A program made the translations under genes and the position numbers. A DNA stretch of 64,000 nt from Hyphomicrobiales bacterium (GTDB lineage: Bacteria; Pseudomonadota; Alphaproteobacteria; Rhizobiales; Rhizobiaceae). The DNA lies in the NCBI GenBank assembly GCA_900466575.1, contig UBMP01000016.1, positions 310,001 through 374,000 on the forward strand. Direction: 5' to 3'. The notes under the pieces are model-generated. The model had not been told where the DNA came from. It ran no database searches and saw only the letters and a program-made list of their open reading frames with translations. This document shows, in pieces, positions 25,308 through 34,273 of the stretch (position 1 is the stretch's first letter; every line of letters starts with the position of its first letter).

Positions 25308-26762
25308 TCAATCGAGGAGGCTCGCGAGCCAGCGCTTGTCCAGCACCGCCTCAAGCTCCTCGGCCACCCGATCGAGCGCCTGATCGACGGTCTGGCGATA
25401 GGACCCGGCGTTCGCTTCAATGCCGAAGCTCCCAAGCAGCGCCCGTCGATAGGCATCCGAACCAAAGAGCCCGTGCAGATAGGTCCCCATCACTCGCCCA
25501 TCCGACGAAATCGCGCCATCGGCCCGATTGTCGATGGCAACCGATGGCCGCGTGCAATCCGCGCCGCGGGTCACGCCGAGATGGATTTCATAGCCGGTCA
25601 ACGGCGCATCGTATTCCAGCGATCGGGCGGAGGAATTGCGCACCGTCTTTTCCGGCGCCATCTCTGTCTCGACATCGAGAAGGCCAAGACCGGCAATTTC
25701 GCGCTCCTCGCCTTCCAGCCCCAACGGATCTGTGATCCGCTTGCCGAGCATCTGGTAGCCGCCGCAAATGCCGATCACCCGTCCGCCGCGCCGGCGATGC
25801 GCCAGCAAATCGCGATCCCAGCCGTTGGAACGCAGAGCATTCAGGTCGCCGATGGTCGATTTGGAGCCCGGCAGCACAACAAGTCCGGCATCGGCGGGTA
25901 GCGCCTCGCCCGGCTTGACGAAGACGAGTTCCACCTGCTCTTCCGCCGCCAGCGGATCGAGATCGTCAAAATTGGCGATGCGCGGCAACATCGGCACGGC
26001 CACCTTCAGGGCACCCGCGCCCTTCGACACCAGCCGCTCCAGCACGACTGAATCCTCCGCCGGCAGACGCCCCGCCGATTTCAGCCACGGAACGACGCCG
26101 AAACATGGCCAGCCGGTGAAACCTTCGATCTGCCTGATGCCATCGTCAAACAGGCTAACGTCGCCACGAAACTTGTTGATCAGATAGCCGGTGATCATCG
26201 CGCGATCCTCGTCCGGCAGGATTGCATTCGTGCCGACCAGCGAGGCAATGACACCGCCCCGATCGATGTCGCCGACCAGAACGACAGGAACCTTCGCCGC
26301 CGTGGCAAATCCCATATTGGCGATATCGCCGGCGCGCAGGTTGATTTCGGCCGGAGAGCCCGCACCCTCCACGACCACAAGGTCCACGCCGGCCTTCACC
26401 GTCTCGAAGCTCTCGAGCACCGCGCCCAGCAATTGCGGCTTCAGGCGCTGGTAATCGCGCCCCTTGGCTTGCCCGAACACCCTGCCCTGCACGATGATCT
26501 GGCTGCCGTTCTCGGACTGGGGTTTCAGAAGCACAGGGTTCATATGGACCGACGACGGGACCCTCGCCGCCAAGGCCTGCAGCCACTGCGCCCGCCCGAT
26601 CTCGCCACCATCATCGGAGACAGCGGCATTGTTCGACATATTCTGCGGCTTGAACGGACGGACCTTGAGGCCGCGATTGGCCGCAATCCGGCAAAGCCCG
26701 GCGACAAGCACGGTCTTGCCGACATCCGAGCCGGTACCCTGAAGCATGATAGTCTTGGTCAT
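25308..26762 (-). CDS. cobQ: Cobyric acid synthase CobQ
   Basis: CobQ (CbiP) amidates side chains b, d, e and g of adenosylcobyrinic acid a,c-diamide. The 484-aa protein starts with [19 protein letters not shown] (P-loop), followed by the KPQNMSNNA segment. It ends in a glutamine-amidotransferase domain with its cysteine in [11 protein letters not shown] and the YLHGLF histidine region. The ATG at 26762 is chosen; the longer open frame upstream is not family-like. The stop lies 46 bp before the riboswitch, so cobQ and cobP-cobW are separate units in the same direction. Confidence 0.95.
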   Translation of the reverse strand: MTKTIMLQGTGSDVGKTVLVAGLCRIAANRGLKVRPFKPQNMSNNAAVSDDGGEIGRAQWLQALAARVPSSVHMNPVLLKPQSENGSQIIVQGRVFGQAKGRDYQRLKPQLLGAVLESFETVKAGVDLVVVEGAGSPAEINLRAGDIANMGFATAAKVPVVLVGDIDRGGVIASLVGTNAILPDEDRAMITGYLINKFRGDVSLFDDGIRQIEGFTGWPCFGVVPWLKSAGRLPAEDSVVLERLVSKGAGALKVAVPMLPRIANFDDLDPLAAEEQVELVFVKPGEALPADAGLVVLPGSKSTIGDLNALRSNGWDRDLLAHRRRGGRVIGICGGYQMLGKRITDPLGLEGEEREIAGLGLLDVETEMAPEKTVRNSSARSLEYDAPLTGYEIHLGVTRGADCTRPSVAIDNRADGAISSDGRVMGTYLHGLFGSDAYRRALLGSFGIEANAGSYRQTVDQALDRVAEELEAVLDKRWLASLLD

Positions 26763-26854
26763 GGGGAGCGGTGGTAGCATCGCGAAGGGTGCTTTAAAAG
26801 CGCGAAAACCGCGCAGTCGCAATGCGATGCACGGTTTGCCGATACTCATTGGCC

Positions 26855-26877
26855 ATCCCGCACATACACTGCGGGAT
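26855..26877. promoter_or_regulatory. Inverted repeat in the cobQ leader
   Basis: A perfect 8-bp inverted repeat, ATCCCGCA and its complement with a 7-base spacer, lies about 93-115 bases upstream of the cobQ start. It could be an operator or a leader hairpin. There is no T-run, so it is not an obvious terminator, and I know no regulator for it. Confidence 0.35.
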
Positions 26878-27122
26878 ACGCTCACCTCCGGTACGCGAGA
26901 CCTGATCCGGAAGCGTTTCAGCGGTGTCCCCCGCTGCACGAAAACAATTAGCCGGACATCGTTACTGGAGAGTTATTGAGAGCTTAAATATCTATGAATT
27001 GACGATTTATTTTAGCGGTATCGACGTTGCCTGTGGGCTCCAGGTCGCGGGAAGACCACTTATTTTATTGAAACGGAAGGATAATCGGGAATTATAGGGC
27101 TATGGGGAAGATAGCGATTGAA

Positions 27123-27148
27123 ATGATATAAAGATATCTTTATATCAT
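27123..27148. promoter_or_regulatory. 26-bp perfect palindrome upstream of the BHMT-like gene
   Basis: The arm is ATGATATAAAGAT followed by its exact complement. It ends 24 bp before the start codon at 27173, between the likely promoter and the ribosome-binding site. From memory it resembles the ATATAAAG-type operators of ArsR-family SAM/SAH-responsive repressors (SahR) that precede metH and metF in Alphaproteobacteria. That identification is uncertain. No ArsR gene is in the window. Confidence 0.75.
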
Positions 27149-27172
27149 CCGCATCAAATTGAGGATCCGACG

Positions 27173-28180
27173 ATGACGACTGCAAATCCGCTCCAGGCGC
27201 TGCTGGCCGAAAAGGGCGTGCTGATGGCCGATGGCGCCACCGGCACCAATCTCTTCGCGATGGGCCTTGAGGCCGGCGAGGCCCCGGAACTCTGGAACGA
27301 GGCGAAGCCAGAGAACATCACGAAACTTCACCAGGACTTCGTCGATGCCGGCGCGGATATCATCCTCACCAATTCCTTCGGCGGCACCCGCCATCGCCTG
27401 AAGCTGCATCACGCACAGGACCGCGTGTTCGATCTCAACAAGAAGGCCGCTGAAATCGCCCGCGCCGTCGCCGACAAGGCGGGCCGCAAGGTCATTGTTG
27501 CCGGCTCCGTCGGTCCGACCGGTGAACTTCTCGTTCCGCTGGGTGCCATGACCTATGACGACGCGGTCTCCGCCTTCAAGGAACAGATGGAAGGCCTCAA
27601 GGCCGGCGGCATCGACATCGCCTGGATTGAAACCATGTCCTCGCCCGACGAAATCCGCGCCGCCGCCGAAGCAGCGATCGCGCTCGACCTTCCTTACGTT
27701 TACACCGGCTCCTTCGACACGGCCGGCAAGACCATGATGGGCCTGAACCCGAAGGACATGCCGCAGGTCGCCGATGGCCTCGCCGACAAGCCGGTCGCCT
27801 TTGGCGCCAATTGCGGTGTCGGCGCCGCCGATATCCTCTCTTCGCTCCTCGACATGACGGCAGCGGACCCGAATGCGGTCGTGGTCGTCAAGGGCAATTG
27901 CGGCATCCCGGAATATCGCGGAGCCGAAATCTACTATTCCGGCACGCCGGAACTCATGGCCGAATATGCGCATCTGGCGATCGACGCCGGCGCGCGCATT
28001 ATCGGCGGCTGCTGCGGCACGTCCTGCGATCACCTGCGCTCGATCCGTGGCGCCATCGACAGCCACACGAAGGGGCCGCGTCCGACCATCGACGATGTCG
28101 TCACCCGCATCGGCCCGCTGCGCAACAAGATGGCCTCCGAAAGCGGTGGCAGCGGCGAACGACGCCGTCGTCGCGGCTGA
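27173..28180 (+). CDS. Betaine/methyl-donor:homocysteine S-methyltransferase (BHMT family)
   Basis: This zinc-dependent methyltransferase of the BHMT/MetH-N fold would move a methyl group to homocysteine. The three zinc ligands are C214 (GANCGVG), C280 and C281 (GGCCGTSCDH). The N-terminal ADGATGTNLF and the NSFGGTRHRL loop are family features. At 335 aa it is a stand-alone domain ending in an odd tail, SGGSGERRRRRG, shared in style with other proteins of this island. In rhizobia such proteins can use glycine betaine (Bmt), but members near corrinoid methyltransferases may use another donor or a methyl-corrinoid. It is preceded by the 26-bp palindrome. Confidence 0.85.
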   Translation: MTTANPLQALLAEKGVLMADGATGTNLFAMGLEAGEAPELWNEAKPENITKLHQDFVDAGADIILTNSFGGTRHRLKLHHAQDRVFDLNKKAAEIARAVADKAGRKVIVAGSVGPTGELLVPLGAMTYDDAVSAFKEQMEGLKAGGIDIAWIETMSSPDEIRAAAEAAIALDLPYVYTGSFDTAGKTMMGLNPKDMPQVADGLADKPVAFGANCGVGAADILSSLLDMTAADPNAVVVVKGNCGIPEYRGAEIYYSGTPELMAEYAHLAIDAGARIIGGCCGTSCDHLRSIRGAIDSHTKGPRPTIDDVVTRIGPLRNKMASESGGSGERRRRRG

Positions 28181-28195
28181 AGCAAAGTCTGGCTC

Positions 28196-29212
28196 TCAGG
28201 CCGACGCAGCTTTGAGGAAGGCGATGTATTTCGCCTTCAATCCCGGCTGGTAACAGTCAAGAACTGAAGCGCAATGCAGGAATTTCAGCGTCGGATTGCG
28301 CTCTCTGAGGGCTTTTCCGGCGTGTTCCGCAAGGGCCGGGTTCTCCTCACCCGACTTCTCGATTGCAATCCGCAGACCGAGATCCATGAGGTCGGACAGT
28401 TCTGCGGACTGAAGCTCCGCAAGCGCCTCCCGCGTTGGAACCACGCCCTTGCGACACGAGAAGACGAAGAGATCCATCCATCGCAGCAACGAATTGTAGT
28501 CGCGGAAATTCTCCGGGAGACCGGCATTCGTGTAGAGAGTCTTCGCGCTCGCCTCGACAGTTTCGGGCGTTGCCCAGGCCGCAACGTTGTAGCGAAACAA
28601 GATGGAACGATCGAGCAGGAACTGGCCCTCGATGATCAACCCCATCACCATCTGCCAGTCCGCATAGCCGCCGCGGGTCGGATGCGCGGCCAGGAAAAAT
28701 TCGCGGAGCGACAGATACGGCCCGGTGCGGAAGATGCTGTAATAGGTGGAGTTATCCCCTTCATTTCGCTCGATATACTGGCGCAACCTTTGCCCGGGCG
28801 TCTCTGCATCAAGATCATAGATCCGCTCCACGGAGAGACTGGTTCCGGCGAGAAAGAGTTCGATAGCGGGTTTGACACCCATTACATCCGGCGGAAGGTC
28901 CGCGAGATCAATCGCCGCATAGCCTTCCTGCGCATGGAGTTCGTCGTCATCGCCCATGGGCATCACGAACGGCGTTTCCACAGGCAGAAATGAATTGCGA
29001 CCGTTGGCGAATGGGTCGAGGGGCGCATCGGCGAGGTAGACGAGATTGGGCGAGCGTCCCATCCAATAGGCGGCCTTTTCCCGGTCGCGGGAATTGTCGG
29101 AGACAATCAGAATGGCGTCACGTGCCTCGCAGAAAGCAAGGGCCGTCTCGATGGAGCGGAAGGACTTTTCGAAGCCGCGGTTGCTCGGCATGCAGACCGA
29201 AAGCTGTTTCAT
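28196..29212 (-). CDS. GT-A-fold glycosyltransferase-like protein, function unknown
   Basis: This 338-aa protein starts like a family-2 glycosyltransferase (KQLSVCMPSNRGFEKSFRSIETAL, then ILIVSDNSRD). It has an acidic metal-binding motif in PMGDDDEL, equivalent to the DxD of the GT-A fold. The C-terminal half is alpha-helical and does not match a subfamily I recognise. It is convergent with the BHMT-like gene, 15 bp away, and has no obvious role in methyl transfer. Sugar donor and acceptor are unknown. Confidence 0.6.
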   Translation of the reverse strand: MKQLSVCMPSNRGFEKSFRSIETALAFCEARDAILIVSDNSRDREKAAYWMGRSPNLVYLADAPLDPFANGRNSFLPVETPFVMPMGDDDELHAQEGYAAIDLADLPPDVMGVKPAIELFLAGTSLSVERIYDLDAETPGQRLRQYIERNEGDNSTYYSIFRTGPYLSLREFFLAAHPTRGGYADWQMVMGLIIEGQFLLDRSILFRYNVAAWATPETVEASAKTLYTNAGLPENFRDYNSLLRWMDLFVFSCRKGVVPTREALAELQSAELSDLMDLGLRIAIEKSGEENPALAEHAGKALRERNPTLKFLHCASVLDCYQPGLKAKYIAFLKAASA

Positions 29213-29358
29213 CCCGTCCCTTTTTCAGCGATTCGTCATGAGCCCATCGGAAGTTCTGGACCAGCCGAAGTCAAGCCGCGAACGGCAGGTGCGAAGCTCC
29301 GGACCGTGCCCTATGATCGGGGCGTAGATATCGATTCGAACCCGAGAGACTGCAAGAG

Positions 29359-29703
29359 ATGAATGCCAAGGCAAACTTCCCCGACAGCGAGACCGTGGCC
29401 GCCAAGCTCGCGGCGCTCGATGAGCAGGACAAGGCCTGGCTCAACCTCGTGCTGCAAAACCCGGCACAGGACGATGCGCTGCTCGATGGCATCACGCATT
29501 TCGTCGATGCCGCCGCCGAGGCGCGTTTGCTCAATTCGCTGAAACTTTCACGCGCCGGCGAATGGCTGGGAACGAATGCGCCCGCCCGCCTGCAGATCCG
29601 CCTGATGGAAATCGGCCGCTCCAGTCAACATCCGGCCTATGCCGCCTTCCGAGAAGGCCTGGCGAAGTCCGGCGGGCTCGACAAGGCATGGCCCAAAGCC
29701 TGA
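29359..29703 (+). CDS. Conserved-looking small protein, function unknown
   Basis: The 114-aa product is mostly helical and acidic, with no signal peptide or membrane segment and no motif I recognise. It starts at an ATG preceded by AAGAG and ends four bases before the end of the convergent Fe-S protein gene. Its base composition matches its neighbours, which supports a real gene. It could be an adaptor, but that is speculation. Confidence 0.5.
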   Translation: MNAKANFPDSETVAAKLAALDEQDKAWLNLVLQNPAQDDALLDGITHFVDAAAEARLLNSLKLSRAGEWLGTNAPARLQIRLMEIGRSSQHPAYAAFREGLAKSGGLDKAWPKA

Positions 29704-29707
29704 AGCG

Positions 29708-30391
29708 TCAGCGGAACAGCGCTTCCATGTGAAAGCGAAGCTGCGCATCAGAGTAGCGATACGCCGTCCCGATCGGGCAGGAATTGCGCGCGGCGCAGCC
29801 TTCCGTCATGCAGCCCGCCTTTCCCTCAGCGGTGGCGAGATACGTCCGGCAGGGGCCGACGGCAAAGCCCGAAGACGAAATCGCGCCCGCCGGACAGGTC
29901 GAAAGACATGGTTTTTCAAGACAGCTTTCACACGCGGAACGCTCACCGATGTTGAGATTTTCCGGATCAAGGGACTCCGCGAACGCCAAAGCGCCCCGAT
30001 ATCCGTGCCAGAGCCCATAGGTCGGGTGGATGAGAATACCAAGCGGCGAGGCCTTCAATCCCTCGGCGCGCATCGCCCACTGCTGGAACGGCATGTAAGG
30101 CGGGTCGGACGGATAGAACGGCGTCGCATTCAGCGCCTCGGCGATGGGCCCGATCACCGCCTTCGACCACGCATCGAGGGGATCATCGCCCGGATGATCT
30201 CGCCGCCATTGCGAGAATGCGGGCCAGATCGATCCGCCCGCATTCCCGAGCAATACGACGCTCCGCGCCCCGCCCCCATCGAAAAGCGCCGGCCCCTCGC
30301 CATCCGCAAACGAGACCACGCCACGAAGGCGAATACCGGAAGGCCGCAACGCCTCCTCCAGTGTGGCAAGCATACCGAAGGCGGGCATCAC
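29708..30391 (-). CDS. QueG-like Fe-S cluster protein
   Basis: The 227-aa protein has a C-terminal ferredoxin-like region with Cys motifs (ACESCLEKPCLSTCP, then CRTY, and GCMTEGCAARNSCP) able to carry one or two 4Fe-4S clusters. Its N-terminal part resembles the cobalamin-interacting epoxyqueuosine reductase/reductive dehalogenase fold. It is shorter than QueG (about 350 aa), so it is not queG itself. In this setting it could reduce or repair a corrinoid cofactor, or pass electrons to or from MetF/MetV. This role is inferred from context only. Confidence 0.6.
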   Translation of the reverse strand: MMPAFGMLATLEEALRPSGIRLRGVVSFADGEGPALFDGGGARSVVLLGNAGGSIWPAFSQWRRDHPGDDPLDAWSKAVIGPIAEALNATPFYPSDPPYMPFQQWAMRAEGLKASPLGILIHPTYGLWHGYRGALAFAESLDPENLNIGERSACESCLEKPCLSTCPAGAISSSGFAVGPCRTYLATAEGKAGCMTEGCAARNSCPIGTAYRYSDAQLRFHMEALFR

Positions 30392-30516
30392 TGCCCGCCT
30401 TCCTTGTTGCGTGAGGCCTGATCACGTTGTTCCTGATAATGTGGCCGCCAGACGGCGCGCTGGATCATCTCCGTCACATGGGCCGCCGCGCCTTGCTCCC
30501 TGGCTGCGGGCTCGTT

Positions 30517-32100
30517 TCAGGTGAAGGCGTCGGGCATCGAGTCCTTTTTCTTCTGGATGAAGGCCAGCAGAGCCTCATCGATGGCCGGGTCGAGCGGCGG
30601 TGCTTCGTAAGCATCCAGCCAGGAGCGGCAAAGCGCGTTCGCGCGCTCTTCGATGCGCTTGGAGCCTTCGATTTCCCACTGCTCGAACGAATTGTTGTCG
30701 GCGAGCGGCGAGCGGTAGAAGGCCGACTGGAAGTTGGCCTGTGTATGCGCGCAGCCGAGATAATGGCTGCCGGGGCCTACTTCGCGGATCGCATCGAGCG
30801 CCTGCGCGTTTTCGGACAGGTCCACGCCCTCGGCCATCTTCTGCATCATGCCGAGCTGATCCTGGTCGATCATGAACTTCTCATAGGAGGAGACCAGACC
30901 GCCTTCGAGCCAGCCGGCGGCATGCAGCACGAAATTCGTGCCGGCGAGCAGCGTCATGTTGAGCGTGTTGGCGCTCTCATGAGCCGCCTGCGCATCCGGA
31001 ACCTTGGAGGCGCAAAGCGACCCACCCGTGCGGAACGGCAGGCCGAGACGGCGGGCAAGCTGTGCCGCACCGTAAGAGACAAGCGACGGTTCCGGCGTGC
31101 CGAATGTCGGTGCGCCCGACTGCATCGAGATGGAGGCCGCAAACGTGCCGAACAGGACCGGCGAGCCTTTCCGGATCAACTGGGTGAAGGAGGCGCCGGC
31201 GAGAACTTCGGCAAGGATCTGCGTCAGCGTCCCTGCAACCGTGACCGGGCTCATCGCGCCGGACAGGATGAACGGCGAGATGACCGAAGCCTGGTTATGA
31301 CGGGCATAGACCTTCAGCGCGCCGACCATGGTCTCGTCGAAAACCATCGGCGAGTTGGCGTTGATGAGGTTCAGCGTGACACAGTTGTTTTCAACGAAAT
31401 CGTCGCCGAAGACGAGCTTGGCCATGGCGATCGTGTCTTCGGCGCGTTCTGGCGCCGTCACCGAGCCCATGAACGGCTTGTCGCTGTACTTGATGTGGCT
31501 GTAGATCATGTCCAGATGGCGCTTGTTGACCGGAATATCGACCGGTTCGCAGACCGTGCCACCCGACGAATGCATCGACGGCGCCATATAGGCGAGCTTC
31601 ACGAAATTGCGGAAATCCTCGATCGTCGCATAGCGGCGATTGCCTTCCAGATCGCGCACGAAGGGCGGGCCGTAGACCGGCGCGAAGATCGTCGCCTTGC
31701 CGCCGACATGGCAGTTGCGCTCCGGGTTGCGCGCATGCCAGGTGAATTCCTTCGGAGCTGTTTTCAGAAGATTGCGGCACAGACCCTTCGGGAAATGCAC
31801 GCGCTCGCCGCGAATGTCAGCTCCGGCCTCTTTCCAGAGCGCGAGTGCCTCGGCATCATCGCGAAACTCGATCCCGATCTCCTCCAGAACGCGATCGGCA
31901 TTGGCTTCGATCAGGCTGAGACCTTCTTCATCGAGAACTTCATACTCGCGAATCTTGCGGGTGATATAGGGAAGCGACGGACCCGGACCACCGCCCGTCC
32001 GCGCTGCGCGGCGCGCAGCGGCGCCGCGACCCGCACCTCGGCTGCGCCGGCCGCCATCTCCATCGGCGACAGCACCTGCAAGTTCGATATCCTGATCCAT
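30517..32100 (-). CDS. MttB-family corrinoid-dependent methyltransferase (non-pyrrolysine)
   Basis: This 527-aa protein belongs to the trimethylamine methyltransferase MttB superfamily (TIM-barrel) that demethylates amines and betaines onto a corrinoid protein. Recognisable blocks include VEPVDIPVN-like CEPVDIPVNKRHLDM, GSVTAPERAEDTI, LINANSPMVFD, and SISMQSGAPTFGTPEPSL. The frame has no internal amber codon, so it lacks pyrrolysine and, like glycine-betaine MtgB, should act on quaternary amines rather than trimethylamine. The substrate is unknown. An Arg/Gly/Ala-rich stretch (about residues 17-40) precedes the fold. The start at 32100 (MDQDIE) is chosen because the extra upstream codons are not family-like. 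It is divergent from an AbrB permease. Confidence 0.88.
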   Translation of the reverse strand: MDQDIELAGAVADGDGGRRSRGAGRGAAARRAARTGGGPGPSLPYITRKIREYEVLDEEGLSLIEANADRVLEEIGIEFRDDAEALALWKEAGADIRGERVHFPKGLCRNLLKTAPKEFTWHARNPERNCHVGGKATIFAPVYGPPFVRDLEGNRRYATIEDFRNFVKLAYMAPSMHSSGGTVCEPVDIPVNKRHLDMIYSHIKYSDKPFMGSVTAPERAEDTIAMAKLVFGDDFVENNCVTLNLINANSPMVFDETMVGALKVYARHNQASVISPFILSGAMSPVTVAGTLTQILAEVLAGASFTQLIRKGSPVLFGTFAASISMQSGAPTFGTPEPSLVSYGAAQLARRLGLPFRTGGSLCASKVPDAQAAHESANTLNMTLLAGTNFVLHAAGWLEGGLVSSYEKFMIDQDQLGMMQKMAEGVDLSENAQALDAIREVGPGSHYLGCAHTQANFQSAFYRSPLADNNSFEQWEIEGSKRIEERANALCRSWLDAYEAPPLDPAIDEALLAFIQKKKDSMPDAFT

Positions 32101-32315
32101 GGTTTCCTCACCCGATATGATGGCCTTCCAGCCGATGAAAATGATCTTAGACCATAGCCCTAGCCGGACATTCCTAAATGCGCCACTCACAAGGCTGTTC
32201 GCGAAGCAAATTTCAACGACGCGATACCAGTTTTCGTCTCGCGCCATCCTTGCGCCGGGCGGGCTGCTCCTCTAAAGCCACCCGCAATCCTCCCCATTCA
32301 GCAAAGTTCTCATTC

Positions 32316-33386
32316 ATGTCCAAAAGCGACAGCGGAAAAAGCGTCAGGCATTGGGGCCTGCTCATCGCGCTGACGATTGCCATGACTGGCTTCCTTCACG
32401 CCTTCAACCTGCCCGCGGCCTTCCTGCTGGGGCCGATGGTATCCGGCCTGATCCTCGCCGCACGGGGTTTTAAGTTCGCGCTCCCCTCGCCCCTCGTCGC
32501 CTTCTGTCAGGGGATCATCGGCGTCATGATTGCCGGCGGCATGCCGCTGACAGTCTTTGCAGAAATTGCCAAGGATGGATTTCTTTTTGTCGGCCTGGTT
32601 CTTGCGGTCGTCGTCCTGAGCTTCGGCATAGGCTGGCTGCTTGCAAAATATCAGGTCCTGCCCGGAACAACCGCCATTTGGGGATCGTCACCCGGGGCCG
32701 CGAGCGCCATGGTCCTGATGGCGGAATCGGCGGGCGCCGATTTCCGTCTCGTCGCCTTCATGCAATATCTCCGCGTACTGATGGTCGCGGCCACCGCGTC
32801 GCTCGTCGCGCGTTTTGCTGTCGGCCAAAGCGGAGACCTGCTGCGACCGGAGCCATGGTTTCCGCCGCTGGATGCCCTCAACCTCATCCTCACGCTGGCG
32901 ATTGCCGCCTGCGGCCCCGTCCTTTCGCGGCTTCTCAGGCGCCCCTCGATCAACATGCTGGCCCCCATCATTATCGGCATCGCCTGCCACGCGGCGGGGC
33001 TCGTTGCGATCACGCTACCGATGTGGCTTCTGGCAAGCGCCTATGTCCTGTTCGGCTGGAATGTCGGATTCCGCTTCACCCGCGAGATTGTCAGGCATGC
33101 GCTGAAGGCGCTGCCGGTGCTGTTTCTATCTATCTTCACTCTCATCACGCTCTGCGGCGGCATCGCCCTCGCCGTCTCGCACTTCGCTCATATCGATCTG
33201 CTGACCGCCTATCTCGCGACAAGTCCCGGCGGTGCGGATTCCGTTGCCATCATTGCGGCCTCTTCGTCGGCCGACAAGCCTTTCGTTCTGGCCATGCAGA
33301 TGGCACGCTTTATCTCGGTGCTCTTTCTCGGGCCGATTTTCTCACGCTTCGTGGCCGCGCAATTCGACCGGCGAAGGCACCGTTAA
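32316..33386 (+). CDS. AbrB-family integral membrane protein
   Basis: The 356-aa protein has about ten hydrophobic segments in two AbrB repeats, each with a P-A-A-x-L-L-G-P-M or L-A-P-I-I-I-G-like loop, and S-P-G-G-A-x-x-(V/M) motifs (SSPGAASAMVLMA and TSPGGADSVAIIA). The Pfam family was once called putative ammonia monooxygenase and probably contains transporters. It is unrelated to the AbrB DNA-binding domain. It is divergent from the MttB-like gene and upstream of the corrinoid protein, so uptake of the methylated substrate is a possible but untested role. Confidence 0.8.
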   Translation: MSKSDSGKSVRHWGLLIALTIAMTGFLHAFNLPAAFLLGPMVSGLILAARGFKFALPSPLVAFCQGIIGVMIAGGMPLTVFAEIAKDGFLFVGLVLAVVVLSFGIGWLLAKYQVLPGTTAIWGSSPGAASAMVLMAESAGADFRLVAFMQYLRVLMVAATASLVARFAVGQSGDLLRPEPWFPPLDALNLILTLAIAACGPVLSRLLRRPSINMLAPIIIGIACHAAGLVAITLPMWLLASAYVLFGWNVGFRFTREIVRHALKALPVLFLSIFTLITLCGGIALAVSHFAHIDLLTAYLATSPGGADSVAIIAASSSADKPFVLAMQMARFISVLFLGPIFSRFVAAQFDRRRHR

Positions 33387-33499
33387 AGACGCGCCCGTCG
33401 CAGATCGGTGCGCCGCCTGTCGCTTTCAATTGCGCGTTACACAAAAGTTAAGCTAAGCATATGTAAGGTTTCGGCGAATTGATGCCGAAAGGCTCGAAG

Positions 33500-33563
33500 C
33501 AATTTCAGCGAAAGTGGAAACCGGTTTCGCGTTCGGAATTGCGTCGAAACAAGCGACAGAGCG
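33500..33563. repeat. Rhizobial intergenic palindrome (RIME-like)
   Basis: The stretch AATTTCAGCGAAAGTGG, the 12-bp palindrome GAAACCGGTTTC (33517-33528) and GAATTGCGTCGAAACAAG match, from memory, a short palindromic repeat common between genes in Rhizobiaceae. It lies immediately upstream of the corrinoid-protein gene and ends at its ribosome-binding region. It may fold in the leader RNA. Confidence 0.5.
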
Positions 33564-33572
33564 GGAGCGACC

Positions 33573-34268
33573 ATGTCTGAAGATGAAATCATTCTTTCCG
33601 AGCTTTCTGACGAAGAACTCGTGCAGCAGATGCATGATGACCTTTATGACGGTCTGAAAGAGGAAATCGAGGAAGCCACCCGCATTCTTCTGGATCGCGG
33701 CTGGGCGCCTTACGATGTTCTGACCCAGGCACTGGTCGAAGGCATGCGCATCGTCGGCATCGACTTCCGTGACGGCATTCTCTTCGTGCCGGAAGTTCTG
33801 CTGTCTGCCAACGCGATGAAGGCCGGCATGAACATTCTGCGGCCCCTTCTAGCCGCCACAGACGCCCCCAAGCAGGGCAAGATGGTCATCGGCACCGTCA
33901 AGGGCGACATTCACGACATCGGCAAGAACCTCGTCGGCATGATGATGGAAGGCGCTGGTTTCGACGTCGTCGACCTGGGCATCAACAACGCCGTCGAAGC
34001 CTATCTCGAAGCCATCGAGAAAGAACAGCCTGACATTCTCGGCATGTCCGCCCTCCTCACCACGACCATGCCCTACATGAAGGTTGTGATCGACACGCTG
34101 AAGGAAAAGGGTATCCGCGACGATCTCGTCGTTCTGGTTGGCGGCGCGCCGCTGAATGAGGAATTCGGCAAGGCGATCGGCGCAGATGCCTATTGTCGCG
34201 ACGCGGCTGTTGCGGTGGAGACCGCCAAGGACTTCATCAAGCGCAAGCATAACAGCCTGAACGCCTGA
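33573..34268 (+). CDS. Corrinoid protein (MtbC/MttC/MtgC family)
   Basis: This 231-aa protein carries the methyl group on bound cobalamin. It has an N-terminal four-helix cap (about 12-95) and a Rossmann-like B12 domain with the base-off signature G-D-I-H114-D-I-G-K; H114 is the lower axial ligand. The SALLTTTMPYM and GGAPLN segments complete the cofactor site. It would accept methyl from the MttB-like protein and donate it to the MtrH-like enzyme. It is unusual for a corrinoid protein gene to be separated from its methyltransferase gene; here the two flank the AbrB permease. Confidence 0.94.
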   Translation: MSEDEIILSELSDEELVQQMHDDLYDGLKEEIEEATRILLDRGWAPYDVLTQALVEGMRIVGIDFRDGILFVPEVLLSANAMKAGMNILRPLLAATDAPKQGKMVIGTVKGDIHDIGKNLVGMMMEGAGFDVVDLGINNAVEAYLEAIEKEQPDILGMSALLTTTMPYMKVVIDTLKEKGIRDDLVVLVGGAPLNEEFGKAIGADAYCRDAAVAVETAKDFIKRKHNSLNA

Positions 34269-34273
34269 AACTA

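Larger units (their letters stand above)
26763..27172. other. Divergent control region between cobQ and the methyl-transfer island
   Basis: These 410 non-coding bases separate minus-strand cobQ from the plus-strand BHMT-like gene. The half nearest the BHMT gene is clearly more AT-rich than its surroundings. It contains the ATCCCGCA inverted repeat (26855), the 26-bp palindrome (27123) and a possible sigma-70 promoter, TTGAAA at 27068 and AATTAT at 27090 with a 16-bp spacer. No cobalamin riboswitch landmarks were seen here. Confidence 0.5.

Noticed and set aside
30517-32100. A pyrrolysine-containing trimethylamine methyltransferase
   Set aside because: The frame has no internal TAG, and no pyl genes are in the window.
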